A stretch of DNA of 5,265 nt, from positions 2,207 through 7,471 of the forward strand of contig MHXC01000030.1 of assembly GCA_001824325.1 (NCBI GenBank), written 5' to 3'. The stretch is from Parcubacteria group bacterium RIFCSPHIGHO2_01_FULL_47_10b (lineage in GTDB: Bacteria; Patescibacteriota; Minisyncoccia; 2-01-FULL-47-10). This document shows positions 1-4,552 of this stretch, in pieces. A program made the position numbers and the translations under genes. Every line of letters begins with the position of its first letter. The stretch's first letter is position 1. Below the pieces are notes generated by a model, which worked only from the letters and a program-made list of their open reading frames with translations, had not been told where the DNA came from and did no database searches.

Positions 1-870
1 GTTATTACCGTAGGCGATGCTTCTACCGATAACCTGGTGCTTAACAGCCGCGTTTCCACGGTGACAACAGCCGGTTCGGCTACGGATATTGCCGCCAGCT
101 ATCTTTACGGGGAAGCCATGGAATTAAGGTATACTGTTTCGGCCTGGCCTACCGGTCAAAGCGCTTTTCAGGGCATTCTGATGAAATTAAGAACCAACGT
201 TGGCGATTCAGCTAAAGGTCAAAGGGGCATGGAAATGGAAAGCAGCGCCAGCAATGTCTCCATGAATAATCTTGAAGGCGGCTATTTTTATGCTTATCAG
301 CGAGGCGGTACCGCCAGAACCGTTGGCAGTATGTATGGTGTCACAGCAGAATTGATGTTTGATGACGATAGTGATGTTACTTTTTCCACTGTGGCTACGG
401 CAACCGCGGCGGCCGCGGCTTTTAGAGGCATTGTTAAAACCGATAATACCATGATCAGTGCTGAAGCAAAACTTCAAGGCATTGACTTGGTGTTTGGCAC
501 AACCGACGGAGCGGCCGGCACCCTTTTCTCCGGCATTAATTTGCGCGATGATTATGATACATCCGGGGTCGTTACTTTGCGTTATGGCCTTAAAATGAAC
601 GATCTGGCTGCCGCCATCAGCGTGGCCGATATTGTGCTTAGTTCAGGCGACACCATCAGGAACACGGGCGCTTCCACCACTTTAATTTCAGGCAAATTAG
701 GTTTGGCTACCAGCACCGCTTCTTCAGCCCTATCTATTGGTTCGGGCAGTTCCTCCACCATTGATATTTCTAAAGGTTGCTTCCAGGGCAATGCCACTAA
801 CGGCAACAGATATCACTTCTGGATTAAAAATGACGGCAATATTGGCACGGGAACGGGCAATTGTCCATAA
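1..870 (+). CDS. C-terminal part of a large secreted or fibre-like surface protein (5' end outside window)
   Basis: The frame is open from base 1 to a TAA at 868-870, giving 289 residues. The first possible start is a GTG at 37, but coding-like sequence (VITVGDASTDNL) continues upstream of it, so I read this as the 3' end of a longer gene. Composition is rich in Ala, Ser, Thr and Gly, with almost no Cys and no membrane segment. The C-terminal part (about residues 235-289) has the pattern G-K-L-G-L-A-T-S-T..S-A-L-S-I-G, then S-K-G-C-F-Q and a final G-N-C-P. This resembles the end of long stalk or fibre proteins ('GNVGIGTTSP'-like repeats) common in Patescibacteria and in phage tail proteins. 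The only two Cys sit in that end region and could pair. It is followed after 30 bases by another secreted protein on the same strand. Exact function is unknown; a prophage tail protein is possible but no other phage gene is seen. Confidence 0.72.
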   Translation, partial: VITVGDASTDNLVLNSRVSTVTTAGSATDIAASYLYGEAMELRYTVSAWPTGQSAFQGILMKLRTNVGDSAKGQRGMEMESSASNVSMNNLEGGYFYAYQRGGTARTVGSMYGVTAELMFDDDSDVTFSTVATATAAAAAFRGIVKTDNTMISAEAKLQGIDLVFGTTDGAAGTLFSGINLRDDYDTSGVVTLRYGLKMNDLAAAISVADIVLSSGDTIRNTGASTTLISGKLGLATSTASSALSIGSGSSSTIDISKGCFQGNATNGNRYHFWIKNDGNIGTGTGNCP

Positions 871-900
871 ATACACTAATTAAATAAGCAGTCAAACCAT

Positions 901-2481
901 ATGAAAAAATATATTATTTTGGCTCTTATCGCATTGCTGACTGCGCCGGTTTTGGCAATTGCCGCCAATGACGTGACTGTTCCGCAGACGGTTAACATTT
1001 TACTGCCGGGCGACGGCTTAACCTATTATCTGGATAACTCTTCCACCTTTGATTCTGTTACGGTTAATACCAGTACGATAGTTTTTACGGTTTCAGCCAG
1101 CTCCGATCTTCAATTAATTTCGCCGAATAAAAAGAATTTTACCGTGACTTACGGCGGGGCGAGCGACGGCACTTATGTTACTTACGCCATTACTTGCAGC
1201 GGCTCAAGTTCGATATTATCCATTTCTGCTTCTGCTTACGCCCCTTCTGCCTATACGGTGACGGTTACGCCCTCGGGTACCGCTGCTTGTAGCGGTGGTG
1301 GTGGCGGTGGCGGTGGTGGTGGCGGTGGCGGTGGGGGCTCAACCACAGCAGCGCCGGCTGTTTCCACAGGCACAGCTTCTTTAGGCAGTTTGGATAGCTT
1401 GGCTTCTGACGGCGGTTCAGCCAGCCTGCCCAGCGCAGTTACCCAAAGCATTGCGGCTTCGGGAGGTGGTACAGCAACAGTAGTTGGCAACGCGGTTTCG
1501 GTTACGGTGCCGGCGGGCGCCTCCGGTAGCGACTTTTCTTTGACGGTTACGCCCCAGGCCGCTTTTAGCCAGCCTAGCGTTGGTTACGGCGCCGTTGGCA
1601 GCCAGGTTTATAATTTTACTGCCAAAAGCGCCAGCGGTTCGGCCTTGACCCAGTTTAATAGCCAATTAACTCTGACTTTCAGCTATACCGACAGTCAGAT
1701 CGCCAACTTTGACGAAAGCAGTTTGGTGGTCAGCTACTGGTCGGAAGAAACCGGCGAGTGGCTGGATTTGTCGACAACCGTCAATGCAACCAGTAATACC
1801 GTGACGGCCAATGTTAATCACTTGACCAAATTCATTCTGCAGGCAAAATCCAAGAGCATTCCGGCAGGATCGTTGGTTAAAACAGCCGATTCCACGGCCG
1901 TGTATTATATCGGCCATGACGGCAAGAAATACGTTTTCCCTGATCAGAAAATTTATTACAGCTGGTATGGCGATTTCAACGATGTTTTAACCGTCAGCCG
2001 CGATAAATTGTTGGCCTTTCCTTTGGGCGGCAATGTCACGGTGAGAGCTGGCACGCAACTGGTGCAGTTTGTGGCTTATGACAATGACGGTAAAATGATG
2101 GTTGATGATCCGCATGTCTATACCTTGGAGCCAGGCGGTCAGCTGCGCTGGTTAAAAACCGCGGAGATTGCCAGTTCGCTTTACGGCACGGCCTGGGAAC
2201 AAAAGATTATTCCGGTTTCTAACTACCTCTACGGTAACTATGCTCTAGGCGCTGCTATTGAAACTGCCGCTTATCCTACTGGCGCAATAGTCAAGGAAAC
2301 TTCTTCAAACAATGTTTACTATATTGATAACGGTCAAAGAAGATTAATCAGCACTAATGGTTTATCTTCTAACCGCTTCCAGCAGAAGCATTATTTAACA
2401 GCGTCCAGCTTAAGCGGCTACGAGCAAACTGGCGCGCTCAACGATTACCAGAATAGCATTAGTTGGACCGGAGGCAAGTAA
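901..2481 (+). CDS. Secreted multidomain surface protein with poly-glycine linker and C-terminal YYI-type repeats
   Basis: The 526-residue protein starts at ATG 901 with a clear signal peptide (MKKYIILALIALLTAPVLA, cleavage near residues 19-22), which fixes the start although no Shine-Dalgarno is present. Domains in order: a beta-rich N domain (about 25-130, with Cys99 and Cys130 that could form a disulfide); a run of 15 Gly (132-146); a Ser/Ala-rich linker (147-185); a ZU5-like beta-sandwich (about 186-315, with VTVPAGA, YWSEETGEWLDL and VNHLTKF motifs); and a repeat region (about 320-515). The repeats show PAGSLVK..VYYI..GKKYVFP (321-347), VRAGTQLV...VYTLEPGGQLRWL (381-418) and YPTGAIVK..NVYYIDNGQRRLI (458-483). 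I recall this layout from Patescibacteria exported proteins. There is no sortase motif or C-terminal membrane anchor, so it is either released or held non-covalently. It probably shares a transcript with the preceding gene and ends at the hairpin 25 bases downstream. The ligand or role is unknown. Confidence 0.88.
   Translation: MKKYIILALIALLTAPVLAIAANDVTVPQTVNILLPGDGLTYYLDNSSTFDSVTVNTSTIVFTVSASSDLQLISPNKKNFTVTYGGASDGTYVTYAITCSGSSSILSISASAYAPSAYTVTVTPSGTAACSGGGGGGGGGGGGGGGSTTAAPAVSTGTASLGSLDSLASDGGSASLPSAVTQSIAASGGGTATVVGNAVSVTVPAGASGSDFSLTVTPQAAFSQPSVGYGAVGSQVYNFTAKSASGSALTQFNSQLTLTFSYTDSQIANFDESSLVVSYWSEETGEWLDLSTTVNATSNTVTANVNHLTKFILQAKSKSIPAGSLVKTADSTAVYYIGHDGKKYVFPDQKIYYSWYGDFNDVLTVSRDKLLAFPLGGNVTVRAGTQLVQFVAYDNDGKMMVDDPHVYTLEPGGQLRWLKTAEIASSLYGTAWEQKIIPVSNYLYGNYALGAAIETAAYPTGAIVKETSSNNVYYIDNGQRRLISTNGLSSNRFQQKHYLTASSLSGYEQTGALNDYQNSISWTGGK
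1294..1338 (+). repeat. (GGN)15 poly-glycine tract with an exact 18-base tandem duplication
   Basis: Fifteen consecutive Gly codons encode residues 132-146 of the secreted protein. The codon order is GGT GGT GGT GGC GGT GGC, the same six codons again, then GGT GGG GGC. Bases 1294-1311 and 1312-1329 are therefore identical. This points to a recent slippage or duplication event rather than independent selection of Gly codons. Changes in whole units stay in frame and would only alter linker length. The dense GG runs could also form a weak two-layer G-quadruplex. Confidence 0.9.
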
Positions 2482-2505
2482 AACATTGAAACAAGGGAAT
2501 AAAAG

Positions 2506-2531
2506 AAAGCCCGCCGTCTCGGCGGGCTTTT
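2506..2531. terminator. Bidirectional intrinsic terminator between convergent genes
   Basis: A perfect 7-bp G/C stem (GCCCGCC 2509-2515 with GGCGGGC 2521-2527) closes on a GTCTC loop and is extended by three A-T pairs (2506-2508 with 2528-2530). A TTTT run follows on the plus strand (2528-2531). On the minus strand the sequence leaving the stem reads TTTCTTTT (2508 down to 2501). It lies 25-50 bases after the stop of the secreted protein gene and 15-40 bases after the stop of the convergent glycosyltransferase, so it can end both transcripts. Confidence 0.9.
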
Positions 2532-2545
2532 GGTTGGATAATCAA

Positions 2546-3661
2546 TTATTTATAAAGACTGATGGTTTTAGCCAAAAATTCGTCAAATTTTGGCGGCTGA
2601 TGTTGCTGTTTGATATCTTGGCTGTTAAGAACCTCCTCAATTTTAGCAGCCAGAGCTTGGGGGTTTTTGGGCTCAACCAGAAAGTTATGATCAACCACCT
2701 CGGGCAGGCCGCCGACTCTGGTGGCGACCAGGGGCACAGCTATAGCCACGGCTTTTAGTATGATGTAGGGCAGGCCTTCTTTAACCGAAGGCAAAACCAG
2801 CAGGTCAAAAGCTTTTAAGTATCGGTGAGCTTGGGGGACTTTGCCAGTTAAGAGTATTTTATCTTCAAGTTGGTATTTTTTAATCTGGCTTTCCAGGCTT
2901 TTTCTGGCCGGACCTTCGCCAATGATGACAAATTTTAAATCAGGATTTTTTTCGGTTAAAATCTTCGCCGCCTCAATTAAATAGTTTAGGCCTTTGGTCT
3001 GGTAAAGGTTGGCGATGGCGGTGATGAGTTTGGAACTTGGCGATGGGCTGGAGAGGTTGGTCCGGAGGTCCGGAGTTAGAAGTTGGAGTAATTTCCCCCT
3101 GGCTTCTTCCGGCGGCAGAAAATCCAACTTTTCCCAATCAACGGCGTTATGGATAGTAATTATGTTTGACTGAAAATGATTTTTAAGGGCTAGCCGGCGG
3201 TCAGCTTCGCTAACGCAGATAATCACATCCTTCCAGGCTGAAGATTTTTTTTCAATCCAATAGTAAATTTTTTTTAAAACAGGAGACAGCGGTTCATTAA
3301 AAACCCAGCCGTGGGCGGTATAAATGATTTTGAGGTTGAAAGGTTTCCCGGCCAAAGAGCCCAAGAAGCCGATTTTAGAACTATTCAAGTGAATGATATC
3401 AGGTTTCTCCCGCTTAAAGATCTTTTTTAGTTCAAACAAAGCTTTGAGATCAGTAAAGGGATTAATGGCCCTTTTGGTGTATTTAAGTTTTTGGTACCTT
3501 ATGCCTGATTTGGACAATTCTTGGAATAATTCATCATTGCCTTCGCCGGCCAAGACCAGAACCTCAAATTGGTCTTTGGGCAGGCTGGTGGCCAGATTGC
3601 AGACATATTCCTGGGCGCCGCCCCATTCAGATTTAGTGACTAAATAAAGGATTTTTCTCAT
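2546..3661 (-). CDS. Glycosyltransferase, GT-B fold, family 4-type, with altered E-x7-E motif
   Basis: This cytoplasmic transferase would move a sugar from a nucleotide-sugar donor to a growing surface glycan or lipid carrier. I chose ATG at 3661 (371 aa, MRKILYLVTKSEWGGAQ); an in-frame TTG at 3670 would add only three residues. The N domain has the GGAQ loop (14-17), HLNSSKIGFLG (91-101), TAHGW (115-119), VSEADRR (150-156) and IHNAVD (170-175). The C domain has IANLYQTKGLNYLIEAA (216-232), IIGEGP (246-251), LLTGKV (270-275), LLVLPSVKEGLP (287-298) and VATRVGGLPEVV (312-323). Length is normal for the family. In the E-x7-E motif the first Glu (295) is kept but the second is Lys303, and the usual Gly of the following A-x-G-x-P is Ala (AIAVP). 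A Ser/Pro-rich insert at about 190-212 joins the two domains. Donor and acceptor cannot be predicted. It is divergent from the dehydrogenase gene and convergent with the secreted protein gene. Confidence 0.9.
   Translation of the reverse strand: MRKILYLVTKSEWGGAQEYVCNLATSLPKDQFEVLVLAGEGNDELFQELSKSGIRYQKLKYTKRAINPFTDLKALFELKKIFKREKPDIIHLNSSKIGFLGSLAGKPFNLKIIYTAHGWVFNEPLSPVLKKIYYWIEKKSSAWKDVIICVSEADRRLALKNHFQSNIITIHNAVDWEKLDFLPPEEARGKLLQLLTPDLRTNLSSPSPSSKLITAIANLYQTKGLNYLIEAAKILTEKNPDLKFVIIGEGPARKSLESQIKKYQLEDKILLTGKVPQAHRYLKAFDLLVLPSVKEGLPYIILKAVAIAVPLVATRVGGLPEVVDHNFLVEPKNPQALAAKIEEVLNSQDIKQQHQPPKFDEFLAKTISLYK
3059..3074. repeat. Tandem 8-base repeat inside the interdomain insert of the glycosyltransferase
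   Basis: GGTCCGGA occurs twice in direct tandem (3059-3066 and 3067-3074); each copy contains the palindrome TCCGGA. It is flanked by two imperfect copies of a 14-15 base word, GAGTTTGGAACTTGG (3026-3040) and GAGTTAGAAGTTGG (3073-3086). On the coding strand the region encodes the LLTPDLRTNLSSPSPSSKL linker between the two Rossmann domains. The pattern suggests a small repeat element absorbed into a tolerant loop. Confidence 0.55.
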
Positions 3662-3663
3662 CT

Positions 3664-3692
3664 TTGCCAATTTAGAAATAATATGTTATAAT
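3664..3692 (+). promoter_or_regulatory. Near-consensus promoter with extended -10 for the dehydrogenase gene
   Basis: TTGCCA (3664-3669) and TATAAT (3687-3692) are separated by exactly 17 bases, and TG stands one base before the -10 (3684-3685), making an extended -10. Transcription should start near 3698-3700, leaving a leader of about 75 bases before ATG 3773. The -35 box begins only two bases beyond the start codon of the divergent glycosyltransferase, so the promoter occupies that gene's own leader. It is the best sigma70-type match I found in the window. Confidence 0.72.
3685..3690 (-). promoter_or_regulatory. Possible -10 element of the divergent glycosyltransferase gene
   Basis: Read on the minus strand, bases 3690-3685 are TATAAC, a good -10, and would start transcription about 17 bases before ATG 3661. 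No good -35 lies 17 bases upstream (the bases there read TTTATT), so support is weak. It overlaps the plus-strand -10 almost completely. Confidence 0.25.
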
Positions 3693-3713
3693 TTTACCCG
3701 AATTTTGAATAAA

Positions 3714-3743
3714 AACAAGGGCTTGCCAAACAGGCTCTTTGTT
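3714..3743 (+). promoter_or_regulatory. Hairpin in the predicted 5' leader of the dehydrogenase transcript
   Basis: GGGCTTG (3719-3725) pairs with CAGGCTC (3731-3737) around a CCAAA loop. The stem is extended by AACAA (3714-3718) with TTGTT (3739-3743), leaving T3738 as a bulge. Two of the inner pairs are G-U in the plus-strand RNA, but become A-C mismatches in the minus-strand RNA, so the fold is specific to the plus transcript. No T-run follows, which argues against a plus-strand terminator. It begins about 15 bases after the predicted transcription start and ends 29 bases before the ATG. It may stabilise the leader or act in regulation; I do not recognise a riboswitch class. Confidence 0.45.
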
Positions 3744-3772
3744 GACTATTATTAACAAATCTTAACGACAAA

Positions 3773-4552
3773 ATGATGGCTAACAAGAAAATAGGCATTT
3801 TTGGCGGTGGCGTCTTGGGAAACGCCATGAAGCAGTATTTTAAAGAAGCCAAGATTTATGATAAATACAACGATTCCGACTCTTTAGAAGAGGTTTTAGC
3901 ATCTGAAATCATTTTTGTCTGCATTCCGACTCCATATACTGAAGGCAAAGGTTTTGGCCTGACCGAAATGAATGATGTTTTCGGTAAATTAGCCAGTCTT
4001 AAGGATAAAATTGTGGTGATTAGATCAACGGTTTTGCCTGGCACCACCCAGACTTACCAAAATCAACACCCCAATCTTAAAGTTTTGTTTAATCCGGAGT
4101 TTTTAACCGAGGCCACGGCTGTTGAAGATTTTTTGCATCCCGATAAGCAGCTGGTCGGTTATACCGATAAAAGCCAAAAGATCGCTGAAGAAGTTTTAGC
4201 GCTTTTGCCCCAAGCCCCTTTTAAAAAGACCATGCGGGCGGCCGAGGCCGAGATGGTTAAATACATGGTTAACAATTATTACGCTCTTAAAGTTATTTTT
4301 GCCAATCAGATTTACGATATTTGTCAGGCGGCCGGCCTTGATTATGAGGCGGTTAAAGAGTGCTTCGCGGCGGATAAACGGATTATTGACAGCCATTTGC
4401 AAATTACCCACAAAGGTTATCGGGGTTTTGGCGGCAAATGCTTAAGAAAGGACGTTTATAGTTTAATCGATTTTGCCAAGGATAAGGGAGTCGATTTTGC
4501 CTTGTTAAAAACAGCCAAAGAGATCAATTCAAAATTAAATGACGGAAAATAA
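3773..4552 (+). CDS. Compact nucleotide-sugar (UDP-glucose/GDP-mannose type) dehydrogenase lacking the C-terminal domain
   Basis: Family members oxidise the C6 hydroxyl of a nucleotide sugar to a uronic acid in two NAD-dependent steps in the cytoplasm. The Rossmann motif G11-x-G13-x-x-G16 follows the first strand, and Asp30 ends the second. Family signatures are all present: VCIPTPY (49-55), RSTVLPGTT (84-92), NPEFLTEATAVEDF (107-120), AEMVKYMVNNYYALK (159-173) and GFGGKCLRKD (218-227). By comparison with human UGDH the catalytic set is kept: Glu109, Lys163, Asn167, Cys223 and Asp227. At 259 aa the protein is far shorter than the usual 430 or so. It stops right after the central dimerisation domain, without the C-terminal UDP-binding domain, and about 35-40 residues are also missing between Asp30 and VCIPTP. 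Downstream sequence encodes a different protein, so this is not a frameshift. ATG 3773 is followed directly by ATG 3776; either may be used, and no Shine-Dalgarno is seen. Substrate is uncertain. Confidence 0.87.
   Translation: MMANKKIGIFGGGVLGNAMKQYFKEAKIYDKYNDSDSLEEVLASEIIFVCIPTPYTEGKGFGLTEMNDVFGKLASLKDKIVVIRSTVLPGTTQTYQNQHPNLKVLFNPEFLTEATAVEDFLHPDKQLVGYTDKSQKIAEEVLALLPQAPFKKTMRAAEAEMVKYMVNNYYALKVIFANQIYDICQAAGLDYEAVKECFAADKRIIDSHLQITHKGYRGFGGKCLRKDVYSLIDFAKDKGVDFALLKTAKEINSKLNDGK

Noticed and set aside
404..422. GC-rich hairpin CCGCGG/CCGCGG followed by a short T-run, resembling a terminator
   Set aside because: It lies inside the coding frame where GCN codons make a five-Ala run; the stem is only 6 bp and the T-run is four bases, so it is probably a by-product of the codons.
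1251..1490. Minus-strand open frame with a poly-proline run
   Set aside because: The prolines are just the complement of the poly-glycine codons of the secreted protein gene.
2486..2758. Plus-strand open frame of 90 codons after the secreted protein gene
   Set aside because: It runs through the terminator hairpin and then antisense to the well-supported glycosyltransferase; it begins with a non-ATG codon and its protein has no recognisable features.
3393..3647. Plus-strand open frame antisense to the start of the minus-strand glycosyltransferase
   Set aside because: The minus-strand frame carries clear family motifs over the same bases; the plus reading has none.
3711..3743. Minus-strand terminator reading of the leader hairpin (a TTTTT run follows on that strand)
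   Set aside because: On the minus strand two stem pairs become A-C mismatches, and no gene ending here on that strand is visible within the window, so a terminator is less likely than a plus-strand leader fold.
3742..3747. TTGACT, a good -35-like word close to the dehydrogenase start
   Set aside because: No acceptable -10 lies 16-18 bases downstream, and it falls between the leader hairpin and the start codon of a gene with a much better promoter upstream.
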